A DNA stretch of 35,134 nucleotides, taken from positions 1-35,134 of the forward strand of contig DKZK01000026.1 in the NCBI GenBank assembly GCA_002493625.1. Reading direction: 5' to 3'. The position numbers and the translations under genes are program-made. The stretch is from Lachnospiraceae bacterium UBA7076 (GTDB lineage Bacteria; Bacillota; Clostridia; Lachnospirales; Lachnospiraceae). Shown piece by piece: positions 9,231 to 16,883 of this stretch. The notes beneath the pieces are model-generated. The model was not told the origin of the DNA, did no database searches, and worked only from the letters and a program-made list of their open reading frames with translations. Each line of letters opens with the position of its first letter. Position 1 is the stretch's first letter.

Positions 9231-11013
9231 ACTCCACATCCTGCAAGGCTGCAAAGCCTTCCTCACCGGTACGGACCTTGACAACCTGCTCCACGTTGTA
9301 TACAAATATCTTTCCATCACCGATATGTCCCGTATAAAGGGTCTTCTTTGCGGTTTCGATAACCGTTTCCACTGGTATCTTGCTTACAACAACCTCAATC
9401 TTAACCTTTGGAAGCAGGGTTGCGTCAAGCTCAACTCCACGGTACATCTCTCCTGCGCCCTTCTGAATACCACAGCCCATTACCTGTGTCATTGTCATTC
9501 CGGTCACGCCTAAGTCATTGAGAGCCTTTCTGAGCTTCTCATACCTGGAAAGCTTCGCCACAATAACAACCTTGTAAATTCCGGTTGCTGATGCTACCGG
9601 TGCCTGTGCCACCTTAACGGCTGCATCCTTCTGTGCCTCGGTTGCCTCACTGTACTCTGCCACGCCAAGGTCAGTATTTTCATTTTCATCCATGATATTT
9701 GAAATATCCATAAGACTGAAGCCTGAGTATGCGGACGGAAGTCCATGCTCCGTTGAATCAAGTCCTACAATTTCCTCCTCCTCTGAAACACGAAGTCCGA
9801 ATATAGCCTTGATTGCATAAAAGGTTATTGTGATTGTCACAGCAGTAAATGCAATGATTGCTGCCATTCCTATAAGCTGAGTGCCGAGAAGCTTAAAGCC
9901 GCCTCCGTAAAAAAGTCCTTTATCCACAATCTGGTTTGCGCCAAAGAATGTACCGTCTCCATATCCTCTTGCAAATGCAGGAGCCGTATCTGTTGCAAAA
10001 AGTCCGACTGCAATCGTACCCCAGATACCATTCATCATATGAACTGCCACTGCGCCAACAGGGTCGTCAATATGCAGCTTATGATCCAGAAGCCATACGC
10101 CGAACACTACAAGCAAACCTGCTACTACGCCTATAATGATTGAACCAAGTGCATCCGTAACATCACAGGAGGCTGTAATTGCCACAAGACCTGCAAGTGA
10201 TGCGTTCAGGCACATGGAAACATCAGGCTTACCATATTTAACCCATGTAAATATCATACAAACAACCGTCGCAATTGCAGGAGCAATTGTCGTTGTGACA
10301 AATATGGAGCCAAGCTCACCAACCGATACGGCAGCAGCTCCGTTAAATCCGTACCAGCCTAACCAGAGTATAAATACGCCAAGGGCTCCGATTGGAAGAT
10401 TGTGTCCCGGAAATGCATTTACCTTTGTTATCTTTCCTTCCTTGTCCTTTGAAAATTTACCAATACGCGGACCAAGTATTTTTGCACCAATCAGGGCGCA
10501 GATACCGCCTACCATGTGAATACAGGTTGAGCCTGCAAAATCATGGAAGCCCATCTCGGCAAGCCATCCGCCTCCCCATACCCAGTGAGCTTCAATCGGA
10601 TAAATAAATCCTGAAATAACGGCTGAGTATACACAGTAGGACAAAAATTTTGTCCGTTCTGCCATTGCTCCGGAAACGATTGTTGCCGTAGTTGCGCAAA
10701 ATACTAAGTTAAATACAAAGTTTGACCAGTCAAAGCTTTCGTAAGCCGTAAAAATATCAAATCCCGGCTTTCCGATAAGACCAATCATGTCCTCTCCAAG
10801 AAGAAGACTGAAACCAATAAGGATGAACATTACCGTTCCAATACAAAAATCCATAAGATTTTTCATAATAATGTTACCTGCATTTTTTGCTCTGGTAAAT
10901 CCTGTCTCCACCATTGCAAAGCCTGCCTGCATCCAGAATACAAGTGCGGCTCCGATTAAAAACCAGACGCCAAAAACGTTGTCAGATATTAGCTGCATTA
11001 ATTCTTCTGCCAT
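9229..11013 (-). CDS. ammonium transporter fused to a PII signal protein
   Basis: This is an Amt-type membrane channel that takes up ammonium, with its own GlnB/GlnK-like regulator as a C-terminal domain. Residues 1-410 contain about 11 hydrophobic segments and the twin histidines His166 (GSTCIHMVGG) and His325 (AVAVHMMNGIWGT). The Amt tail GLDSTEHG is at 417-424. After a charged, Ala-rich linker (about 430-478), residues 479-594 are a complete PII fold with QKGAGEMYRG in the T-loop, LLPKVKIEVVV, and the nucleotide-binding TGHIGDGKIFV. Tyr51 of E. coli PII is replaced by Leu (RGVEL), so uridylylation at that site is impossible. PII normally binds Amt in trans; here 1:1 tethering is fixed. AAGGAGGG precedes the ATG. 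A MITE-like palindrome begins just upstream of this ribosome site. Confidence 0.96.
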   Translation of the reverse strand: MAEELMQLISDNVFGVWFLIGAALVFWMQAGFAMVETGFTRAKNAGNIIMKNLMDFCIGTVMFILIGFSLLLGEDMIGLIGKPGFDIFTAYESFDWSNFVFNLVFCATTATIVSGAMAERTKFLSYCVYSAVISGFIYPIEAHWVWGGGWLAEMGFHDFAGSTCIHMVGGICALIGAKILGPRIGKFSKDKEGKITKVNAFPGHNLPIGALGVFILWLGWYGFNGAAAVSVGELGSIFVTTTIAPAIATVVCMIFTWVKYGKPDVSMCLNASLAGLVAITASCDVTDALGSIIIGVVAGLLVVFGVWLLDHKLHIDDPVGAVAVHMMNGIWGTIAVGLFATDTAPAFARGYGDGTFFGANQIVDKGLFYGGGFKLLGTQLIGMAAIIAFTAVTITITFYAIKAIFGLRVSEEEEIVGLDSTEHGLPSAYSGFSLMDISNIMDENENTDLGVAEYSEATEAQKDAAVKVAQAPVASATGIYKVVIVAKLSRYEKLRKALNDLGVTGMTMTQVMGCGIQKGAGEMYRGVELDATLLPKVKIEVVVSKIPVETVIETAKKTLYTGHIGDGKIFVYNVEQVVKVRTGEEGFAALQDVE

Positions 11014-11033
11014 AGCTTTTCCCTCCTTTTAAA

Positions 11034-11175
11034 GGGTCTGTCGCAATAAGGATTTTAAATTTTCCTTTATTATGCATTTTAAACAAAGAACGCTCCAACG
11101 TGTTACTTAGCTTCCGCTTTCTTTGTTTAAAATGCATAGTTACTAAAAAACAAATCCTTATTGCAACAGCTCCCC
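11034..11175. repeat. MITE-like palindromic element in the Amt-PII leader
   Basis: The outer arms 11038-11055 and 11152-11169 pair over 18 positions (one G-U; CTGTYGCAATAAGGATTT). The inner arms 11072-11090 and 11119-11137 pair perfectly over 19 (ATGCATTTTAAACAAAGAA). The ends read GGGTCTGTCGC and GGGGAGCTGTTGC towards the inside, which resembles terminal repeats of IS1182-like elements. No transposase is present. As RNA it would fold into a long hairpin just before the Amt-PII ribosome site. Confidence 0.7.
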
Positions 11176-11214
11176 ATGTCATAAAAATCCTTTCTTTAAA
11201 ATTTAAAAATATAT

Positions 11215-11260
11215 AAAAAAGCGATGCATGGTATATTGTAAATGCCCCATTGCATCGCTT
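11215..11260 (-). terminator. terminator after purF / possible Amt-PII attenuator
   Basis: The stem AAGCGATGCA (11251-11260 with 11219-11228, minus strand) is extended by ATGG/CCAT and followed by six T. It ends purF transcripts. If the TATAAT at 11270-11275 (weak -35) is used, it is also the first thing transcribed towards the Amt-PII gene. Confidence 0.85.
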
Positions 11261-11290
11261 AATTATTTTATTATACGGTTTACATAATTA

Positions 11291-12673
11291 TTATTGCGGG
11301 ATGTTCATCGGATAGTCATTATCGAAGCATGCCTTGCATATTGGCAAATTTCCTACCATCGTCTGTAAATCCTCAATTTTCATATATCCCAGCGTATCAG
11401 CTCCTATAAGCTGTCTTATTTCCTCCTCGGAATGTGAGGAAGCAATAAGCTGTTTGTTGGACGGAACGTCCGTCCCAAAGTAGCATGGATAAAGAAACGG
11501 CGGTGAGCATATTCTCACGTGAACGCTTTTTGCTCCTGCTTTTTTCAGCATGTGTATCAGATTGGCAATCGTTGTTCCCCTGACAATGGAATCATCCACA
11601 AGCACAATGCTTTTATCCCTGACGGACGGCTCCAGAACGCTCAGCTTAAGTCTTACGCTTGATTCCCTTTCCTTCTGTGTGGGCTTTATAAAGGTTCTTC
11701 CCACATAGCTGTTTTTGTAAAACACCTGACTGTATGGTATTCCTGAGCTTCTTGAATATCCCATTGCAGCCGCAACGCCCGATTCGGGAACTCCCGCAAC
11801 AATATCCGCATCTACGGGATATGCTTTTGCCAGAGCTTCGCCCGCTTTCAGTCTTGCACCATATACGGAAATGCCGTCTATGGTGCTGTCAAGCCTTGCA
11901 AAATATATATATTCAAAAATGCAGTGCGCGCATTTTCCGTTACAGAGATTTTTGTAGGAGTGCAAGCCATCCCTTGTTACGGTTACAACCTCGCCCGGAA
12001 GCACATCCCTTATAAATGCTGCTCCAAGGGCGCTGAGTGCACAGCTCTCGGAAGCTATTATGTAGGAATCGTCCTTTTTTCCTATGCAAAGAGGCTTAAG
12101 TCCTAAAGGGTCCCGAACGCCGATAAGCTTTCTCGGACTTGCAATCACAAGACCATATGCTCCCTTTATCTTTTCCGCCGCCTTGATGATAGCCTCCTCC
12201 ACGGAATTGGTGTTTACTCTTTCCCTCGCTATAAAGTAAGCGATAAGCTCCGAATCGGTTGTGGTCTGAAATATTGCGCCTGTTCTTGCAAGCTCGCTCT
12301 TAAGCTCCTCCGTATTTACAAGATTGCCGTTATGTGCAAGTGCAAGTGTTCCCTTAATGTAATTAAGTACAAGAGGCTGGGCATTGTTTATCGATGTGTC
12401 TCCCGTTGTTGAATATCTCACATGCCCCACACCGATATTCCCTTTCAGCGGGGCTAATACATTTTCCTTAAAAACCTCACTTACAAGACCCATGCCTCTT
12501 TCAATCTTCATGTTTCCCATAGGTCCGCTTGTATCGGAAACAGCAATCCCGCAGGATTCCTGCCCACGATGCTGCAACGAGGACAGTCCGTAATATATCT
12601 GCTGTGCAACATCGCCGCCGGAAATATTATATATCCCAAAAACACCACATGCCTCTTTTATTTCCTGTTCCAT
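11291..12673 (-). CDS. purF: amidophosphoribosyltransferase
   Basis: PurF performs the first committed step of purine synthesis, making phosphoribosylamine from PRPP and glutamine in the cytoplasm. Cys9 in EACGVFGIYN is the N-terminal nucleophile exposed after propeptide removal, followed by SLQHRGQESCGI. The PRPP loop is IVLVDDSIVRGTT. Cysteines in GKCAHCIFEYIYF, RICSPPFLYPC and ICKACFDNDYP fit the 4Fe-4S, Bacillus-type enzyme. The ATG at 12673 is chosen because GGGAGG lies about nine bases upstream; the product is 460 residues. It follows glnA by 47 nt without a terminator, so glutamine made by GlnA and used by PurF are probably co-expressed. Purine genes other than purF are absent here. 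Confidence 0.97.
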   Translation of the reverse strand: MEQEIKEACGVFGIYNISGGDVAQQIYYGLSSLQHRGQESCGIAVSDTSGPMGNMKIERGMGLVSEVFKENVLAPLKGNIGVGHVRYSTTGDTSINNAQPLVLNYIKGTLALAHNGNLVNTEELKSELARTGAIFQTTTDSELIAYFIARERVNTNSVEEAIIKAAEKIKGAYGLVIASPRKLIGVRDPLGLKPLCIGKKDDSYIIASESCALSALGAAFIRDVLPGEVVTVTRDGLHSYKNLCNGKCAHCIFEYIYFARLDSTIDGISVYGARLKAGEALAKAYPVDADIVAGVPESGVAAAMGYSRSSGIPYSQVFYKNSYVGRTFIKPTQKERESSVRLKLSVLEPSVRDKSIVLVDDSIVRGTTIANLIHMLKKAGAKSVHVRICSPPFLYPCYFGTDVPSNKQLIASSHSEEEIRQLIGADTLGYMKIEDLQTMVGNLPICKACFDNDYPMNIPQ

Positions 12674-12720
12674 ATCTTCCTCCCGGATTTCAAACATCAG
12701 CCATTCCGCAAGCCGTTATC

Positions 12721-14820
12721 CTACACTGCGAACAAAAGCTTTTCATACGTCGGATATGGTAACATGTCATCCGGAATAAGCGCTTCCATCTCATTTGCGC
12801 ATGCAGCAAGCTCATCCATCTTAGGAAGTACCTTGTCACGGCATGCATTTGCAGCCTCCTGCATTTCGGTAATGGCAAGCGCTTCCTCCGTAATTGTCTT
12901 AAGCTCCGCTACATTATCCGTGATAAATTTATATGCATCCGTAAGCTTTTTGACAAGGGCTTCCTCTGTTTCCATTGAGAGGTTCGGCATAAATGCCTTT
13001 GCATTTGCCGCATTGCCTGCTATCTTTCCTGCATATGCCGAAACGGAAGGCAGGAAATCCTTTGTGAGCATATCGGCCATGGTACGCGCCTCAATTCCAA
13101 TTGTCTTTACATAATTCTCAAGGAGTATTTCATATCTTGCAAAGATTTCCTCCTTTGTAAAAATACCATGCTTTGTGAAAAGCTCAACATTTTTATCCTC
13201 AATAAACTTAGGAAGACAATCCGGTGTAGTCGGAAGATTGTATAAGCCTCTTGCCTCTGCCTCCTTAATCCACTCGTCCGTATATCCGTTTCCGTTGAAT
13301 ATGACCTTTTTGTGCTTTCTGATTGCTCTCTTTATAAGCTCATGTACTGCATGCTCCATATCCTCAGGCTTTGTTCCCTCCAGCTCGTGATAAAACTGCT
13401 CCAGCGCCTCGGCAACAGCCGTGTTGAGTATGACATTCGGATTTGAAACTGATGCCGCCGAGCCCAGCATACGGAATTCAAATTTATTTCCGGTAAAGGC
13501 AAACGGTGACGTACGGTTTCTGTCAGTATTATCCTTAAAGAAATGAGGAAGCACATTTGCGCCCGTCTCAAGCTGTACCTTCTCCTGCTTTCCAAAATAT
13601 GTATCATTTTCGATTGACTGAAGAACAGCCGTAAGCTCATCTCCAAGGAATATTGAAATGATTGCAGGCGGAGCTTCATTTCCTCCAAGCCTGTGGTCAT
13701 TGCCCGCTGATGCTGCTGCTATTCTCATCAAATCAGAATAATCGTCAACCGCCTTTATAACTGCCATGAGAAATACTAAAAACTGTACATTCTGCGCAGG
13801 CGTTCTTCCCGGATTGAGAAGATTAACACCATCATTTGTGGATACCGACCAGTTATTGTGCTTGCCGCTTCCGTTTATTCCCTCAAACGGCTTCTCATGT
13901 AAAAGACATACAAGTCCATGTTTCTCGGCAACCTTCTTCATTGTATCCATTGTGAGCTGATTGTGGTCAACCGCAATGTTTGCCGTCTCAAATATCGGAG
14001 CCATCTCATGCTGGGCAGGCGCAACCTCATTGTGCTTTGTCTTTGCAGGTATGCCGTATTTCCAAAGCTCCCTGTCAAGGTCGTGCATATATGCGGCAAT
14101 TCTCGGCTTTATGGAGCCAAAGTAATGATCCTCCATCTCCTGTCCCTTCGGTGCCGGCGCTCCGAAAAGTGTTCTTCCGCAGAACACAAGGTCCTTTCTC
14201 TTATTGTAAAGCTCCCTGTCCACAAGGAAATATTCCTGCTCAGGTCCGATTGTTGTGGACACTCCCGTTACAGTGTCATTTCCAAGAAGACGGAGTATCT
14301 TAACCGCCTTCTCGCTTAACATCTCCATGGAACGAAGAAGCGGTGTTTTCTTATCAAGCGCCTGACCGCCGTAAGAACAGAATGCCGTAGGTATGTAAAG
14401 TGTTCCGTCCTTGATGAATGCAGGTGAGGTAGGGTCCCATGCCGTATATCCTCTCGCCTCAAAGGTCGCACGAAGACCGCCTGACGGAAAGCTTGATGCA
14501 TCAGGCTCGCCCTTTACAAGCTCTTTGCCCGAAAACTCCATAATCACCTCGCCGTCGCCTGCCGGCTGAATAAAGCTGTCATGCTTTTCAGCGGTAAAGC
14601 CTGTCATAGGCTGGAACCAGTGAGTATAATGGGTAGCACCGTTCTCAACCGCCCACTCCTTCATTGCAACTGCAACTGAATTTGCAACGTCAAGCTCAAG
14701 GTGCGTACCGTTTTCAATCGTCTTTTTAAGTGCCTTGTACATATCCTTCGGTAACTTTGTTCTCATTACCTTATCATTAAAAACAAGACTTCCGTATAAT
14801 TCAGGGATTTCATTTGCCAT
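12721..14820 (-). CDS. glnA: glutamine synthetase type III
   Basis: This enzyme makes glutamine from glutamate, ammonia and ATP in the cytoplasm. The 699-residue length and motifs are those of GSIII (GlnN): FQPMTGFTAEKHDSF, GGLRATFEARGYTAWDP, EQEYFLVDR, KHNEVAPAQHEMAP and NGSGKHNNWS. These include the Glu/His metal ligands and the ATP-site segment. The start ATG at 14820 (MANEIPEL) has AAGGAGGAAG at seven nt; a longer reading would begin upstream of that ribosome site. It heads glnA-purF. A near-consensus promoter 280 nt upstream is followed directly by a terminator and then by a highly structured leader, so conditional termination is likely. The symbol glnN is also used for this type. Confidence 0.98.
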   Translation of the reverse strand: MANEIPELYGSLVFNDKVMRTKLPKDMYKALKKTIENGTHLELDVANSVAVAMKEWAVENGATHYTHWFQPMTGFTAEKHDSFIQPAGDGEVIMEFSGKELVKGEPDASSFPSGGLRATFEARGYTAWDPTSPAFIKDGTLYIPTAFCSYGGQALDKKTPLLRSMEMLSEKAVKILRLLGNDTVTGVSTTIGPEQEYFLVDRELYNKRKDLVFCGRTLFGAPAPKGQEMEDHYFGSIKPRIAAYMHDLDRELWKYGIPAKTKHNEVAPAQHEMAPIFETANIAVDHNQLTMDTMKKVAEKHGLVCLLHEKPFEGINGSGKHNNWSVSTNDGVNLLNPGRTPAQNVQFLVFLMAVIKAVDDYSDLMRIAAASAGNDHRLGGNEAPPAIISIFLGDELTAVLQSIENDTYFGKQEKVQLETGANVLPHFFKDNTDRNRTSPFAFTGNKFEFRMLGSAASVSNPNVILNTAVAEALEQFYHELEGTKPEDMEHAVHELIKRAIRKHKKVIFNGNGYTDEWIKEAEARGLYNLPTTPDCLPKFIEDKNVELFTKHGIFTKEEIFARYEILLENYVKTIGIEARTMADMLTKDFLPSVSAYAGKIAGNAANAKAFMPNLSMETEEALVKKLTDAYKFITDNVAELKTITEEALAITEMQEAANACRDKVLPKMDELAACANEMEALIPDDMLPYPTYEKLLFAV

Positions 14821-14910
14821 ATCTTTCTTCCTCCTTCTTTTTTGAACGTCAGCCATTTTAGATTTGCCTTTTGCTTATGTTCCGATTTACTTTGTAAACC
14901 TGAAACTCTA

Positions 14911-15035
14911 TAGGCTGACTATGGGGCTTTTTAACATTTACGAAGAACAAAGCGGCTTTGCCGTTGTAGTTCGCATCTTAGCTTACGTTCGTCACAACCT
15001 GCCTACAGAAAACTTTAAAATCATTTCCCATAAAG
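14911..15035 (-). promoter_or_regulatory. structured leader element upstream of glnA
   Basis: On the minus strand TATGGG (near 15030) can pair with CCCATA (near 14920), and CTGTAGGC (near 15003) can pair with GCCTATAG (near 14913). The two pairings cross, giving either a pseudoknot or two alternatives. Between them are GTTGT/ACAAC, ACGAA/TTCGT and a CGGC-AAA-GCCG hairpin. It does not match the glnA glutamine-riboswitch consensus as I know it. It may be a regulatory RNA or a dispersed palindromic repeat. Confidence 0.45.
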
Positions 15036-15036
15036 C

Positions 15037-15073
15037 AAAAAAAGGGCGCTTCAGAGTTATTCTCCAAAGCGCC
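15037..15073 (-). terminator. terminator between the glnA promoter and glnA
   Basis: GGCGCTT (15067-15073, minus strand) pairs with AAGCGCC (15045-15051), with weaker inner pairing around an AATAA loop, followed by seven T. It lies about 12 nt after the predicted glnA transcript start and also downstream of the HAD gene. Confidence 0.85.
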
Positions 15074-15092
15074 TTTGCTTTTACGTTTTCAA

Positions 15093-15120
15093 ATTATACA
15101 CCTATATTTTCAAATGTCAA
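15093..15120 (-). promoter_or_regulatory. SigA-type promoter of glnA-purF
   Basis: On the minus strand TTGACA (15115-15120), a 16-nt spacer and TATAAT (15093-15098): both boxes match consensus. The start near 15085 puts the terminator stem at about +12. Confidence 0.8.
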
Positions 15121-15242
15121 TCCCTTTTTTAAAAAAATTTATTTTTTTGCAAATATCAAAATCTTCCATTGACATTTACCGGAATTTCAACAAGATTTTA
15201 TTAATCAACCTTTCGTTAAGACATCCATTTGATTTTTAACTG

Positions 15243-15932
15243 TTACATATTTTTTATCTCAAGCTCCGTCTTAAGCTCGGTAAAATCCTTTATGCACGCC
15301 TTAATATATTTTAAATTATCTACGTCCGGCTTCTCACTGTCACCTGTTACGGCAACAATATTTTTCACTCCCGCATTTATCGCCGACAGTATGCCCGCCT
15401 CCGAATCCTCAAATACAAGACACTTTTCCGGAGGAATATCCAGCATTTTGCACGCCACAAGGTAAAGGTCCGGATAAGGCTTATCCCTGAGCTTTTTGTC
15501 ATGGCAGACAAGCTTGTCAGGGTCAAACCATCTGTAAAGGTCAAAAGCCTCAAAATAGTACATTACATTTGCCAGATTAGCGGAGGTTGCCATTGTTCTT
15601 GGAATATTATATTTATCAAGATAATCTAAAAATTCCGGCAGACCTTTGGCAAGACTTATTTTATCCCTTGCAATCATCCTTCTGTATATGTTTTCCTTTT
15701 CCTCGCAAAGCTGCTCCGCCATATCGGCAGAAATCTCACAGCCCATAAAATATTCCAAAATGTCCTTTCCCGATTTGCCTATGATATGCTCTCTCTTTGC
15801 CTTTGCGCCCACGCATACGCCCGTAAGCTCCTCTATATATTCCGACCATGCCTCCACGTGGTATTTTCCGTCAAAAAGCATTGTTCCGTTTATGTCAAAT
15901 ATAACCCCTATAATTTTGTCAAGCTTTACCAT
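15243..15932 (-). CDS. HAD-family hydrolase, beta-phosphoglucomutase-like
   Basis: A 229-residue cytoplasmic phosphatase or phosphosugar mutase-like protein. The HAD motifs are in order: FDINGT (nucleophile Asp13), TSANLANV (motif II Ser/Thr), KPYPDLY (motif III Lys) and VFEDSEAGILSAINAG (motif IV acidic pair). The helical cap between residues about 20 and 85 matches the beta-PGM subfamily. The second Asp of the DxD motif, normally the general acid/base, is Asn15, so ordinary phosphatase chemistry may be altered; DxN variants do occur in this superfamily. GGAGG lies about 11 nt before the ATG. It is divergent from the D-lyxose isomerase gene, which suggests a sugar-phosphate substrate, but that is inference. 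Confidence 0.88.
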   Translation of the reverse strand: MVKLDKIIGVIFDINGTMLFDGKYHVEAWSEYIEELTGVCVGAKAKREHIIGKSGKDILEYFMGCEISADMAEQLCEEKENIYRRMIARDKISLAKGLPEFLDYLDKYNIPRTMATSANLANVMYYFEAFDLYRWFDPDKLVCHDKKLRDKPYPDLYLVACKMLDIPPEKCLVFEDSEAGILSAINAGVKNIVAVTGDSEKPDVDNLKYIKACIKDFTELKTELEIKNM

Positions 15933-16067
15933 TCGTAAATAAATCCTCCATGCTACAAGAAATTTTGTCTTTATATTTTATTTTTTCATTTGTTTTTTAT
16001 TTACTTTTCATTTGTTATTATGTATCTTAATTATAAAATAAAAAAACATTTTTTCAAGGAGGCAGTC

Positions 16068-16745
16068 ATGAAACGTTCAAAAATTAATGAAAGCATAAAG
16101 GAAATGGAAGCAATGATAAACAAATGCGGTTACAAGCTCCCGCCATTTTGCGGTTTTACTCCTGATGAATGGAAAACAAAAGGGCATGAATACGACGAAA
16201 TAAGGGACAATATGCTTGGCTGGGATATTACGGATTATGGTCTTGATGATTTTGACAGGGTTGGCTTTTCCCTTATTACAATCAGAAACGGAAACCAGAA
16301 TAATGACAAATACACGAAAACATATGCGGAAAAGCTGCTTTACCTGAAGGAGGATCAGACCGCCCCTATGCATTTTCACTGGAATAAAATGGAGGATATT
16401 ATAAACAGGGGCGGCGGAAATGTGCTTATCCGTGTTTATAACTCTGCTGAGGATGAAAGCTTTGCTGACACTCCCGTCACCGTACACTGCGACGGCAGGG
16501 AATATACCGTTGATGCAGGCGCGCAGATAAGGCTTTGCCCCGGTGAATCCATTACCATTTATCCTTATATGTACCACGATTTTGAGGTGGAGGAAGGCTT
16601 TGGACCTGTTCTTTTAGGGGAGGTTTCCATGTGCAATGACGACAACACCGATAACCGTTTTTACGAGCCAATCGGACGCTTCCCTGACATTGAGGAGGAC
16701 GAGGCGCCTTACCGCCTGCTCTGCAGCGAATACCCGGAAGCATAA
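16068..16745 (+). CDS. D-lyxose ketol-isomerase
   Basis: A cupin-fold, metal-dependent isomerase interconverting D-lyxose and D-xylulose; characterised members also interconvert D-mannose and D-fructose. The metal ligands appear as His102, His104 and Glu109 in MHFHWNKMEDI and His170 in YPYMYHDFE. GFTPDEW and GWDITDYG near the N-terminus are typical of the family, and 225 residues is the usual length. The ATG at 16068 is chosen for its AAGGAGG five nt upstream; an upstream in-frame ATG has no ribosome site. The beta-mannosidase gene follows 138 nt downstream on the same strand. With mannose as the product of that enzyme, mannose-to-fructose conversion is the likely local role. No kinase or transporter is adjacent. 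Confidence 0.9.
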   Translation: MKRSKINESIKEMEAMINKCGYKLPPFCGFTPDEWKTKGHEYDEIRDNMLGWDITDYGLDDFDRVGFSLITIRNGNQNNDKYTKTYAEKLLYLKEDQTAPMHFHWNKMEDIINRGGGNVLIRVYNSAEDESFADTPVTVHCDGREYTVDAGAQIRLCPGESITIYPYMYHDFEVEEGFGPVLLGEVSMCNDDNTDNRFYEPIGRFPDIEEDEAPYRLLCSEYPEA

Positions 16746-16772
16746 ATATTTATTAAGCGCACTTTAAGCAGT

Positions 16773-16852
16773 CATGAGCAAACCTCTGCTTTCTTAGACA
16801 TCCGTTGTCCAATATAGACAACTTATTTCAGAAATATTGTATTTTGCTCATG
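16773..16852 (+). repeat. nested inverted repeats between isomerase and beta-mannosidase genes
   Basis: CATGAGCAAA (16773-16782) pairs with TTTGCTCATG (16843-16852). Inside it are GTTGTC-caatata-GACAAC (16804-16822) and the palindrome TATTTCaGAAATA (16824-16836). The site ends 19 nt before the beta-mannosidase ribosome site. It could be an operator or an mRNA structure that sets the ratio of the two proteins. Confidence 0.5.
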
Positions 16853-16883
16853 GCTGATATTTTAAGTGCTAAGGAGGTTTGCC

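Larger units (their letters stand above)
14821..15242. other. glnA leader region
   Basis: This 420-bp gap holds the glnA ribosome site (14828-14837), a structured element, a terminator and the glnA promoter, all listed separately. The part 15121-15242 is very AT-rich with no feature seen. A plus-strand open frame from 14864 has no ribosome site and overlaps the hairpins, so it is not called a gene. Confidence 0.6.

Noticed and set aside
7429..15120. ANTAR/NasR-type antitermination sites in the nitrogen leaders
   Set aside because: That system needs two tandem hairpins with matching hexanucleotide loops before or within the terminator. The terminators start too close to the promoters and the loops do not match.
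14864..15172. 102-residue plus-strand frame across the glnA leader
   Set aside because: It runs through the promoter, terminator and hairpins of glnA, with no ribosome site. Its coding appearance may come from a repeat element.
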